A stretch of 64,000 nt of DNA from Eutreptiella sp. 'Long Island Sound 2002' (Eukaryota; Euglenozoa; Euglenophyceae; Eutreptiales; Eutreptiaceae). The notes under the pieces are model-generated. The model did no database searches. It saw nothing but the letters and a program-made list of their open reading frames with translations, and was not told the origin of the DNA. The translations under genes and the position numbers were made by a program. The stretch covers positions 126,046,556 through 126,110,555 of the forward strand of contig OZ038382.1 of assembly GCA_964036045.1 (NCBI GenBank), given 5' to 3'. Each line of letters starts with the position of its first letter. Positions within the stretch are counted from its first letter, which is position 1. Shown here piece after piece: positions 1 through 8,678 of this stretch.

Positions 1-192
1 AAATCTCCGCTGGCGGTGCCTCGGTTCTGAATATGGCCGCTCATAGCCGGAATGGCCAAACCTATCACACTATCACATCGGGTTAGTTCAGGTGGATGGG
101 AGAGTATGATATCAGCCAATGGCGGCTTGCCGGCACATAGATACACACCCCAAGTGACCCCAAGATGGCCACGGGGGTCCGAACCGGCTTCA
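1..192 (-). repeat. Partial 3' LTR of element A (first 192 bp of the LTR)
   Basis: Identical over 192 bp to 10849-11040. On the minus strand it starts TGAAGCC directly after a purine-rich tract. The remaining 2.2 kb of this LTR lie left of the window. Confidence 0.93.
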
Positions 193-203
193 CCCCCCTT
201 CTC
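193..203 (-). other. Polypurine tract of element A
   Basis: The minus strand reads GAGAAGGGGGG immediately before the LTR TG. This is the expected position of the plus-strand DNA primer. Element C has an equivalent tract at 45221-45231. Confidence 0.85.
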
Positions 204-586
204 AGAGCGTTGTATCCGCTCGGAAACCAATGACGAGAGGACGGGAGGACCCCAATGGGCTCCAACCCCCCCCTCCATGTCCCAAGGACACATGGAGGCC
301 CCACACACGTCGTAGGCGTCCCCCATGCCCCAAGGGAGGGGTGAGGACACTGATAATCAGCACCCTACGCCATATCCGGTCTCCTCTTGATCTACAACAT
401 GGACCAAGGGGATCAAAGATAGAAAAACGTCGTCGGTCGACCTAAATAAGTATACCACAATGCAATATATATGTGGAGATCGAGTGAAGGGGGTATATGG
501 CCGATCAAGGCCGAAAAATCCCCGGATGAACGCCCTCACTTGTCTCCCCATTCACAGAAACAAACAAAATGCCAAGGGGGGATCCA
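204..586 (-). other. 3' noncoding region of element A
   Basis: About 380 bp between the pol stop and the polypurine tract. I see no coding pattern or conserved motif. The corresponding region of element C is about 1.5 kb. Confidence 0.6.
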
Positions 587-3500
587 TTACGGTGCTACAG
601 CAGCAACCAAATGGACCAATACGTCCTTGACATCCAAAGAAATACCCTTTTTCTTTAGGTAGTCCATCCAGACCGTGGTATACCTCGGCACGAAACTGCT
701 CGGAGGCTCCAACGAGTCCCTGGATGCGGTGAATCCCTTCCAACGGACTTTGTAAAGCCTCCCCCCAGGCGTCGCCGGGTCCGGCTTGTCCGCCAGGATC
801 CTCTCCGCGGTGAAATTGTCGTCCTCACCCTCATCGTCCGAGTCCACATCGCCGGCCGTGAACTCGAAGGTGACGGGACGTCCGCTGGGGTCTGGTGCTC
901 GGGGACGAAGCTGGGTATGGTCGCGGTCCAGGATCGTGTTATCCCCCACACGAACCGCATACACATCCTGCCCGACCTTCCGCACGATTACCCCCGGCAC
1001 ATACCAAGATGCCTGCCGATGCCTGGACAGGACATCCTTGTGGTGCCGCTCCACCCACACGGTGTCTTGGAGAGCATACTTCTGGACTTTTCCCTGCTTG
1101 AAGTACTTGGCCCTCTTGTCATGCTCGTCCTGAAGTGCCTTGCACACCTTGGCCGCCGTGTCGTCCGCCTCAGCCATCATTGCGTTCGCATCCCGGGCCA
1201 CAGTGCCGTGGTTCATCCACGGGAGAGTGCGTGACACTCGATCCCGTAGGAACAGGATGCGATGGGGCGACAGTCCAGTGGGTCCCGGAAGGTCGTGATA
1301 CGCCTGGAGCACTCTCCACAGCGAGTTATACCAGTTCCGGCCCGGTTCGTCAATGTGCAGCTGGCGGAACTTCTCGAACATCTGCCGCCCGGCCACCTCA
1401 GCACGGCCATTCGACCGGCTGTGGTACGCCACGGTCTTGGCATGCCGAGTCCCCATGTGCTTGCACATCGTCTTGAACCACGTCCCCACGAATTGACTGC
1501 CCCGATCGCTGCAGATGACAGCTGGGACATCGAAAATCGTCAGCCAATGCCTGATCATGGCATTAGCGACGGTCTTGGCCTGCAGCCCCACTCCATGCTT
1601 GTCCTTCTTGTCCTTCTTCTTGGACTTCTTGCCCGGGACTGCCACGATATACCCGCTGTGCCTGTCCACCGCTAGGATGACACAATCATATGTCTCTCCT
1701 TCCACGGTAACCTCCGGCATGGCGAACACATCCATGGCCACGGACCGCATAGGGGCCTCCGGTATAGCCGTATACACCGGATTGCCCGCTGTGGAGTGGT
1801 TAGGGCTCTTCGTGGCCCGACACACGGCACAGTCGCTGCAGTACCTATCCAGGATGGCGTAGTACCCCGGAGGGAACTTGAGACGCCACTCCAGGTCCTG
1901 CTGCATCTTGTCTCGGCCAGGATGCATGAGCTGGGCGTTGTGCCAATGGTCAATGAGCTCCTCCACTCGGTTCTCGGGCACCAGCAGCTTGTCCTTGAGG
2001 AACAACTTGTCGCCATCCTCGGTCAAGCCCTCGGGCCATTCGTCGTCCGACGGGGCGCTCACGGCATTCCAGTACTTGCTCCAGTGCTCGGATGCCGCGT
2101 AGTCATCCGACCAGTCCTCTGTGAGCACCGACCTGACTAGCTCTACAGGGGCCACCATCCATTGCTCGAGGGTTTCCTCTCGAATAGCTTGGACGCGGGC
2201 ACCCCGGAACTTGGCCAGGTCCGTACGATTTGCCATCACCACAAAGCACTTGACCCCTTCTTGCTCCATGACCTTCTCCATCTCGATGATGCGCTTGGCC
2301 TCCTCGGTCTCCTCGGCGTCGCCATGGCTGGATATGTCCATCCACGCCTTGCCCGCGGGGTAGGCCCAGCGACTGAGGCAATCTGCCACAGTGTTGTCCT
2401 TCCCCGGGATATACACAACGCTGAGGTCGAACTTGGCGAACGTCTCGTGCCATCGGGCCCTCCTAGCCGCTGGTCCTGAGGGGGTGTCGACATGCTCCTT
2501 GTGCCAGCTCTGTAGGGACTGGTGGTCCGTGCAAACCACCACCGGCTGCAGTCCGATGTGGCCAGACCACTTCCGGAGCGCACAGACAATGGCGTATGTC
2601 TCCTTCTCCCTCGCGGTCCATGTTCGGCGTTGGCCCTCGGCCAGGATCCTGCTCCAAAACGCCACGGGAACATGAGTCCCGTCGTCCCGGACTTGCTCGA
2701 GGACTGCCCCCACGGCATAGTCCGAGGCGTCTGTCCGTAGCACGAATCCCTTGTCCGGGTCCACCAGGAACAACCCCAGCTGCCCCAGGAGTCGCTCCTT
2801 CAGGCGGTTGAACGCATCCTCAGCCTCAGGGGTCCAGGCAAGCTTCTTCTTGCTCCCCTTCCGGCCATCGAACTTGCCCACTTGCAGCATCTTGTGCAGC
2901 GGCCCCGACAGTTCTGCATACATCCGGACATAGCCCGAATAGTAGTTGCAGAACCCCATGAAGGACCGGAGTTCGCTGATGGTCTGGGGCTTCTCCCAGT
3001 GGTGCAGGGACGCCAGCTTCCCAGGCATGGGACGGCGTTGCCCGTGACCAACCACGTGACCCGCGAACTCCACTTCCTTCACGAATAGTGAGGCTTTGGT
3101 GGGCTTGCACACCATGTTGTGTTTGTCCAACTCGCTGAGCACTCGGCGCAGATCCTTCCCATGCGCGTCGATGAGCTCGTCCTCAGTCATGTTCTCCGTG
3201 CCAGACCCGATGATGATGTCATCCACGAAGGGATCGGCACAGTCCCGGACAGGACCGAGTAGGTCCTCCATCATGCGCTGGAAAACGGCGTTGCCATTCT
3301 TGGCACCCATAGGCACCACTTTCCACTGCATGGGCCCAAGCGGCGTCGACATCGCTGTGCAGGGCCTGGAGTCCGGGTGTAGCGGCATCTGGTGGTAACC
3401 GTGTTTCAGGTCCAACACCGTGAAGATCCGCTTTTTCTGTTGCTTTTGGAGGATGGAGTCGATCAGGGGGAGCGAGTACGAGTCGTGCTCGGTCTGCTCG

Positions 3501-5653
3501 TTCAAACCTCTGTAATCAACCACCAACCTCCACTCGCCCTTCTCTTTCTTGGGCACGATGAAGGCTGGGCTGGCCGAATCACTGTCGGAGGGTTCGATCC
3601 ATCCCCGCTCAATGAACTCGGCCAACAGCTTCTTCATGGCCTCGGCCCGATCGCCCTGAAGTTGGTACTCCCGATGACGATAGATCTTCGGGTTCGGCTT
3701 CAGCTTGATCTTCGCTGTACCAAACCTCCCGCGATCTGGAGGGTTCTTGTTGGCGACGCCACTGAATAGCCGCGGATAGGCATGGATCAGCCTCTCCTTC
3801 AGCTCGGCGACCTTCGGGTTCTCCTGGGCCTCTTCAGCCGCTTGCTTCGGTATCGAAACCACCGACCGCACTGCGGTATAGGCCTCTTCTGGGTCCGAGT
3901 CCGACTTCTCCTCGTCCGATATGCCGTCTTCATCGTCGTGGGTCGCGATTCCCACCGATAATCTTCGAAAATTTGCGGCCTCGGGCTGGTGCTCGTCGCT
4001 ACCGGTTCCCATCCTTGGAAAACCCCACGTTGGTGGGTCCGACCCAACCGGACCATCGTATTGGTCCGCGATGTGATCCATGACCCTCGCCACGAACTCA
4101 TCCTTCTCGTACTTGCCGGTGACCAACATCTTGTCATCCCACCAATGCGGAGATGTGACCATGGCCCGCCTCTTCTTGGCTGCCACACGGTCGTGCATCC
4201 CCATCCGCATGTAGTTGACGACGTCGTCGATCTCGGCGTGGGACAGAACGTCAATGCCATCAATTGGCTGATCCGTCCCCTCCTTGGGCTCAAACATGAC
4301 CTTCATGGGCACCGCCTCCACCCTACGGATGAATGCTTCATCACCCGTGGGCTGGGCTTGCGCCCCATCCACCAGGAAAGCCTTGGTACCCCACGCTTGA
4401 CCCGGGGAGGGCATTGATACACCCTTGGCGTCGATGAACAACTCCTCCTCTGGCCCGAATGACATCTCGTTCAGGGTGATGGAGTCCAGCGTCGATTTGA
4501 GACCCTCCAGCGGACATGGGGTGGAACCTATGCCGGTTATGACCAGGATCCCCTTCGCCCTATCCGCGATGATCTTCTCCACCGTACGTCTGGTGTTATC
4601 CAGGGAGCCATGCCAATACATGGGTCCCCACTCCTTCAAACCCCAATGCCTGTGCCAGGCTGAGTCTCCTCGATGCCAATGCCTCCTACACTTCCGCAGA
4701 AGTGGGGCATCCCGGGAAGCGAAGACGTCCGTCTCGGGCACTTCAGCTCCCAGCGTCTGAATCATCCTGGTGTACACTTGCGGCGCCATTCCATACTCCG
4801 TGAGCTGAACTCCACGGTCTCCTCTGGACTTGACACCCACAGCTTGCACCGCTCGGACGATCCGATCCTCTTCCTCAGCGTTCCATTGGGATGACCCGCA
4901 CGCATAATCCGTGGACAGCCATGTGAGGCATTCATCGTCCTCCCGGACCAGCGTTGCGCGATTTGGAAGGGCTCCAATGGCGTTGGCCACCATGAAGTCG
5001 TACCCCATGATCATATCCCAATCAGTAATGTCGGCCACATAGAAGTTCCCGGATAGAGTGCTTCTCTTCGCCTGATCAGGGCGGTTCAAGCGCTCATGCT
5101 CCCAGAATTCCATACTGATAGTGGCCTCATGGGTGCCACCACCCATAATCTCTCCGTTGGCGACCTTCAGGCGGACCGGTCTCCGGCTGGGCTGCAGGAA
5201 TTCCTCCTTGAACAACCCTCTCCGGACCAGGCTCACCTGGGCACCCGTATCCACCAACACATCCACCACCTTCTCCTCTCGTCCGCACCGTACTCGCACT
5301 TTCAAGTGCAACTGCCGCTCGTCACCATGAGGTGTATGGACGACTCTCACGGCATGCAACTCTAGCACGTCCGGGTGCATCAGGACTTCAAGGGTATGGT
5401 CACGGATGGTGTAGATCTTGGGTTGGTCCTGCCCGTCCACGGGGCTCTCCGTGGTCGCTCCTTCCTTCTTGCCATGTCCCGTTCCCACATGTACTTCCCT
5501 TGGCAGGGCGCTCCAGGGGTTGGGAGTGGCGAAACTCAGTGGTTTTGGCTCTTCCGGAGCCTTCTTCGGCACCCGATGTGCCTTCGCCTTCTCAGGGATT
5601 CCACTGATTTTCGGAGGAGAGACCTCTGAGGTCCCACTCCCGTGGGGGCTCCT
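587..5653 (-). CDS. pol: Element A Pol polyprotein (protease, RT, RNase H, integrase, chromodomain)
   Basis: About 1,688 codons from the codon after the gag amber to TAA. It encodes the enzymes for reverse transcription and integration. Counting from the codon after TAG, the protease motif D-T-G-A is at about 135-138 (LVDTGAQVSLV). A module with D-V-F-A-S follows at about 309. RT has WRLVVDYRGLN and the active site F-V-D-D at about 809 (nt 3218-3229). RNase H begins LRTDASDYAVGAVLEQ. Integrase has an HHCC zinc site, then catalytic D (AMDVF), D (SDRGSQF) and E (GRAEVAGRQ). A chromodomain (YKVRWKGF) lies near nt 830-680. It is in the same frame as gag, has no ATG near its start, and so is probably made by readthrough. 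The frame is intact and all catalytic residues I could identify are present. Confidence 0.95.
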   Translation of the reverse strand, partial: RSPHGSGTSEVSPPKISGIPEKAKAHRVPKKAPEEPKPLSFATPNPWSALPREVHVGTGHGKKEGATTESPVDGQDQPKIYTIRDHTLEVLMHPDVLELHAVRVVHTPHGDERQLHLKVRVRCGREEKVVDVLVDTGAQVSLVRRGLFKEEFLQPSRRPVRLKVANGEIMGGGTHEATISMEFWEHERLNRPDQAKRSTLSGNFYVADITDWDMIMGYDFMVANAIGALPNRATLVREDDECLTWLSTDYACGSSQWNAEEEDRIVRAVQAVGVKSRGDRGVQLTEYGMAPQVYTRMIQTLGAEVPETDVFASRDAPLLRKCRRHWHRGDSAWHRHWGLKEWGPMYWHGSLDNTRRTVEKIIADRAKGILVITGIGSTPCPLEGLKSTLDSITLNEMSFGPEEELFIDAKGVSMPSPGQAWGTKAFLVDGAQAQPTGDEAFIRRVEAVPMKVMFEPKEGTDQPIDGIDVLSHAEIDDVVNYMRMGMHDRVAAKKRRAMVTSPHWWDDKMLVTGKYEKDEFVARVMDHIADQYDGPVGSDPPTWGFPRMGTGSDEHQPEAANFRRLSVGIATHDDEDGISDEEKSDSDPEEAYTAVRSVVSIPKQAAEEAQENPKVAELKERLIHAYPRLFSGVANKNPPDRGRFGTAKIKLKPNPKIYRHREYQLQGDRAEAMKKLLAEFIERGWIEPSDSDSASPAFIVPKKEKGEWRLVVDYRGLNEQTEHDSYSLPLIDSILQKQQKKRIFTVLDLKHGYHQMPLHPDSRPCTAMSTPLGPMQWKVVPMGAKNGNAVFQRMMEDLLGPVRDCADPFVDDIIIGSGTENMTEDELIDAHGKDLRRVLSELDKHNMVCKPTKASLFVKEVEFAGHVVGHGQRRPMPGKLASLHHWEKPQTISELRSFMGFCNYYSGYVRMYAELSGPLHKMLQVGKFDGRKGSKKKLAWTPEAEDAFNRLKERLLGQLGLFLVDPDKGFVLRTDASDYAVGAVLEQVRDDGTHVPVAFWSRILAEGQRRTWTAREKETYAIVCALRKWSGHIGLQPVVVCTDHQSLQSWHKEHVDTPSGPAARRARWHETFAKFDLSVVYIPGKDNTVADCLSRWAYPAGKAWMDISSHGDAEETEEAKRIIEMEKVMEQEGVKCFVVMANRTDLAKFRGARVQAIREETLEQWMVAPVELVRSVLTEDWSDDYAASEHWSKYWNAVSAPSDDEWPEGLTEDGDKLFLKDKLLVPENRVEELIDHWHNAQLMHPGRDKMQQDLEWRLKFPPGYYAILDRYCSDCAVCRATKSPNHSTAGNPVYTAIPEAPMRSVAMDVFAMPEVTVEGETYDCVILAVDRHSGYIVAVPGKKSKKKDKKDKHGVGLQAKTVANAMIRHWLTIFDVPAVICSDRGSQFVGTWFKTMCKHMGTRHAKTVAYHSRSNGRAEVAGRQMFEKFRQLHIDEPGRNWYNSLWRVLQAYHDLPGPTGLSPHRILFLRDRVSRTLPWMNHGTVARDANAMMAEADDTAAKVCKALQDEHDKRAKYFKQGKVQKYALQDTVWVERHHKDVLSRHRQASWYVPGVIVRKVGQDVYAVRVGDNTILDRDHTQLRPRAPDPSGRPVTFEFTAGDVDSDDEGEDDNFTAERILADKPDPATPGGRLYKVRWKGFTASRDSLEPPSSFVPRYTTVWMDYLKKKGISLDVKDVLVHLVAAVAP

Positions 5654-5656
5654 CTA
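5654..5656 (-). promoter_or_regulatory. In-frame amber codon between gag and pol; probable readthrough site, element A
   Basis: TAG ends gag, and the same frame stays open for the 27 codons up to a GTG at 5572 and on through pol. Two short potential hairpins lie just downstream on the minus strand: CCCAC/GTGGG with loop GGGA (5633-5646) and ACCT/AGGT (about 5622-5632). Elements B and C have TAG at the same place, followed by CGGAGCCCC where A has AGGAGCCCC. Gammaretroviruses make Gag-Pol by amber readthrough; applying that here is inference. Confidence 0.7.
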
Positions 5657-8458
5657 GACTTGGCTTCCCGCAGCCCCTTCCGGCTGCGATCCGCCAGGAC
5701 TTTGTCCTCCACTTTGCTGGGCTTTGAGTTCCGCCAACGTCCTCAACATGTCCTCAGCAACTTCCTCGATCGACCTCACTCGTCGGTCTTGGCCAGGTCC
5801 ACCACCATAGCCTCTTCCTCCGCCTTTTCCTTGGCCTTTGCCTGGGCCTTTTCCCCCGTCTCCGCCCTTCGCCTTCCAGTCGGAAATCCGCTGCTCCTTG
5901 GGCTTGTTCTCGGGGTGAGCGGCGACGTAGGCCTTCTTGTCCGCCTCATACACCTTGCACTGACGGTGGTCGTGTGCATGGTTGTGTCCCTTGCCATAAC
6001 AGACCCAGCACCCATCGTGCTGAGACCTGTACTCTCGGAACGAGAGCGGTGGGTTCCCGATCCTCCTTGGTCCTTCTCTGTTCTTCCTGGGTCCCACCTG
6101 GCTCCATCTGGACCGATCCTGCCCATGGTTCTTCACGTTGTGCGCCAGGAACGCGAAGAAATGGGCCTCCTCGTGATCCTCCCGGGACCAGTGGTCTTGG
6201 CCACTTCCACTTCCATCCTCCGCGGAGTTGGCCGTGTCCTCCTGGATCTCCCGATGATGGCGGTCGTCTCGGTGTCCTCGTTGTCCATGACCATGCCGAT
6301 CCTGCACGTGGGCCTCGTTCTTCGCATTGAGCTTCAACTCCACCGTGATGTACTTCACGATCTCGTCCAGGCTCATGCGAGCGAAGATGACTTGCATCTT
6401 CAGCGGCTCCCCGCGCCTCCACTCCACGTTGTTGAGGCGCAGCAGCCTTTGCCCCATGGAGTCCCCGAATACCTCCACGTACACGGCGTTCTTCAGGCCC
6501 AACATCCGGTCGGGTTCGCCCAGGTTCCTCCTGAAGAACTCCATGATACCCGCATGGGTATCCTCCGCCGCCATAATCCTCACCGCCACCCGTCGCTTGG
6601 CGCGCTTCTTCTCCTCGTCCTCCACTCTCCTCTTCCAGCTGCCGGGGAGGACGTCCTTCAGCAAGTGGCGGATCTCACTGGCCTCGTTCCAGTCTTCCAC
6701 CAACTTGAGGCATCTGCGGTACTTCCGCAGATACCGGTTCCACTCCCGGACCCGCAACTCACCGCGGTCCAGCGGCAGTGGAATGGACCACAGGTCCTCC
6801 AGCTTCTGGTTAGGAGCGTCCACCCGCTCCTCATCCTCCAGCCACTGGAGGCAGGCCTGCTCCGTGCGGATCAATCCTTCCCGGATCTGATCCCGCAGCT
6901 CCTCCTTGAGGTCCTGCGCCAGCCGGTGTGGGAATGTCCGGCATACCCACTTGTCTCGCGGCGCTCCCCGCATCTCGCCGACGACCTCCTCGGCGAAGTC
7001 CTCCCAGTCCAGGATGAAGTCATCCAGGTTGGACGGGTTCCCGTCATAATAGGGGATTTTTATCACCCTGAGGTCGTCGATCCTGATGGCGTCTCCGACG
7101 TCTCCAGCCACCACTCCACCGAGACGGATACCACCTGTGGCCGGGGGGTTTGAGTACACTCCCCGTACATCCCTCTCCTCCATGGAGTGCGGTCCAGTTG
7201 GGCCTGAACCCATGGGGTTTGGAATGCGGGAAGGACTTCTTCCATCGGCCGTCCATATCCCCGTATTGGGGTCCTTCGCCCACAGATTTCCGCTTGGATG
7301 CCCTCGACCATGTCCGTCGGCCCTTCCCATGGTTTGCCCCTGCGTGGTCTGGTTCTGGATCTCCTCTTCCGCATAAACTGCATAGGTAGTCGTGGATGGC
7401 GGTAGATCCTGGGCGGCGTGGGACATCTGCACTGTCAGGCTCCTCGGGTCCGTGGCTACGTGCCCTTCCCGCATGTACCCAGCCGGTGCCGTGTGTTCCC
7501 CGAGCATTGTTGACTCGCTGAACAGGGGAACATACGGCAGCGCACCCGGGTCAACACGCGGAGGCGCGTATGGTGCCTCTGCAGGGCCGCCCATGGGTTT
7601 CTCCATGGCGCTCCTGAGGGTCTTAACCCGCTCCACCAGCTCTACCGCGGCTGGTTTTGCCGGGAGCTCCGGACCCGAGGCGAGGGGCTGTCGCTCCTCT
7701 AACCTTCTCAGGCGTCCCGACATGTCCTCCACTAAGTGGAGAAGGCTGTCCACCACTTGCTGCTGCTTCTGCAGGGCCAGCTCCAGATTCTCCCGGTACC
7801 GGGCCTGATCCGCTCGCAGCTCCTCCATGTGGTTCTCCGCGGCCGACTGGTCGTCCAGGATCCCCGCGACGTCCTCCTCTAGAGCATCCTTGGCGTTGTC
7901 CAGGCGGTCCAGATGATTCACGATGGCGTCCATCACCATCTTCGGGTACTTGCCCATGAGGAAGGACACGTGCTCGCAGTGGCACGCAGCGTGCTTTCCG
8001 CCGGATTCAGCACATCCCGCGGTTCCCGGCACCTCAGACTCGTCGCCCATGGGCGTATCGCCGATGGCGTCCGTCTCTGGTCCCGTGTGCCGGGGCACAG
8101 GTGCCGTCCGGGCCCTGGCTGGTCTCTCCAAGCCCTCGGCGTCGTGCTGCAGGGCGGGCTCGGGGGCCGTATGCGCCCTGGCGATCGGCGCGGACATCTC
8201 CGGCTCCGAAGGTGGCTCGTGAGCTGTCCGATAGCCCTCGGAGTGCCCCTCGGATTCCCACAGCCTGACCGGGCTGGGGTCCGTGTCCATAGCCCCGGCG
8301 TCCCTTGCCGCGGACTTGGGTGACCCGCGCTTCCGGTAGCGCCGGGCCCGTCCTCCACTGCTGCCTGAATGGCAAGCCTCATCAGATTCCTCCGCTGCGG
8401 AGCGGAGGTTGCATGCCTTTCGGCAGCGACGCTCACACATGGAGATCAGGTCCTCCAT
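5654..8458 (-). CDS. gag: Element A Gag polyprotein
   Basis: 934 residues from ATG at 8458 (MEDLISMCERR). The open frame extends further upstream, but there it runs through the primer-binding site and LTR, so this ATG is preferred. Gag forms the cytoplasmic particle in which reverse transcription occurs. The N-terminal third is charged and low-complexity; residues about 180-255 look like a coiled coil (ALEEDVAGILDDQ, RLRRLEE). A capsid-like region at about 465-715 aligns with elements B and C (YYDGNPSNLDDF, VEDWNEASE). A zinc knuckle at about 817-834 has spacing C-x2-C-x8-H-x4-C (starts CWVCYGKG), rather than the usual C-x2-C-x4-H-x4-C. A Gly/Lys-rich tail follows, then TAG. Confidence 0.9.
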   Translation of the reverse strand: MEDLISMCERRCRKACNLRSAAEESDEACHSGSSGGRARRYRKRGSPKSAARDAGAMDTDPSPVRLWESEGHSEGYRTAHEPPSEPEMSAPIARAHTAPEPALQHDAEGLERPARARTAPVPRHTGPETDAIGDTPMGDESEVPGTAGCAESGGKHAACHCEHVSFLMGKYPKMVMDAIVNHLDRLDNAKDALEEDVAGILDDQSAAENHMEELRADQARYRENLELALQKQQQVVDSLLHLVEDMSGRLRRLEERQPLASGPELPAKPAAVELVERVKTLRSAMEKPMGGPAEAPYAPPRVDPGALPYVPLFSESTMLGEHTAPAGYMREGHVATDPRSLTVQMSHAAQDLPPSTTTYAVYAEEEIQNQTTQGQTMGRADGHGRGHPSGNLWAKDPNTGIWTADGRSPSRIPNPMGSGPTGPHSMEERDVRGVYSNPPATGGIRLGGVVAGDVGDAIRIDDLRVIKIPYYDGNPSNLDDFILDWEDFAEEVVGEMRGAPRDKWVCRTFPHRLAQDLKEELRDQIREGLIRTEQACLQWLEDEERVDAPNQKLEDLWSIPLPLDRGELRVREWNRYLRKYRRCLKLVEDWNEASEIRHLLKDVLPGSWKRRVEDEEKKRAKRRVAVRIMAAEDTHAGIMEFFRRNLGEPDRMLGLKNAVYVEVFGDSMGQRLLRLNNVEWRRGEPLKMQVIFARMSLDEIVKYITVELKLNAKNEAHVQDRHGHGQRGHRDDRHHREIQEDTANSAEDGSGSGQDHWSREDHEEAHFFAFLAHNVKNHGQDRSRWSQVGPRKNREGPRRIGNPPLSFREYRSQHDGCWVCYGKGHNHAHDHRQCKVYEADKKAYVAAHPENKPKEQRISDWKAKGGDGGKGPGKGQGKGGGRGYGGGPGQDRRVRSIEEVAEDMLRTLAELKAQQSGGQSPGGSQPEGAAGSQV

Positions 8459-8666
8459 GTCACGTCCTCCTCTTCCCGAGTGTCGTTCTTCTCTTCGGGC
8501 TTCAAATTCCGGAGTTCGCCATGCTCTTGAACGTCTCGGTCCTTCTATGGCTCTAATCTCCGGCGTGGTCTCCACCGAGTCCACAATACGCACCCGGGGC
8601 GTACTTGGGCAGGGCTCATAAGGGCCCAAGTCCCCGGGTCGGCGGTTGGTAGGGGCAGCAGGTAAG
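8459..8666 (-). other. 5' leader of element A
   Basis: About 208 bp between the primer-binding site and the gag ATG. It stays open in the gag frame, but no feature argues that it is translated. Confidence 0.6.
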
Positions 8667-8678
8667 CCTCTGCTACCA
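8667..8678 (-). other. Primer-binding site of element A, fitting initiator tRNA-Met
   Basis: The minus strand reads TGGTAGCAGAGG directly after the LTR end. This is complementary to CCUCUGCUACCA, the 3' end of animal-type initiator tRNA-Met as I recall it. The host tRNA is not in the window. Confidence 0.75.

Noticed and set aside
3591-3600. GGTTCGATCC, a tRNA B-box-like sequence
   Set aside because: It lies inside pol of element A with no cloverleaf around it.
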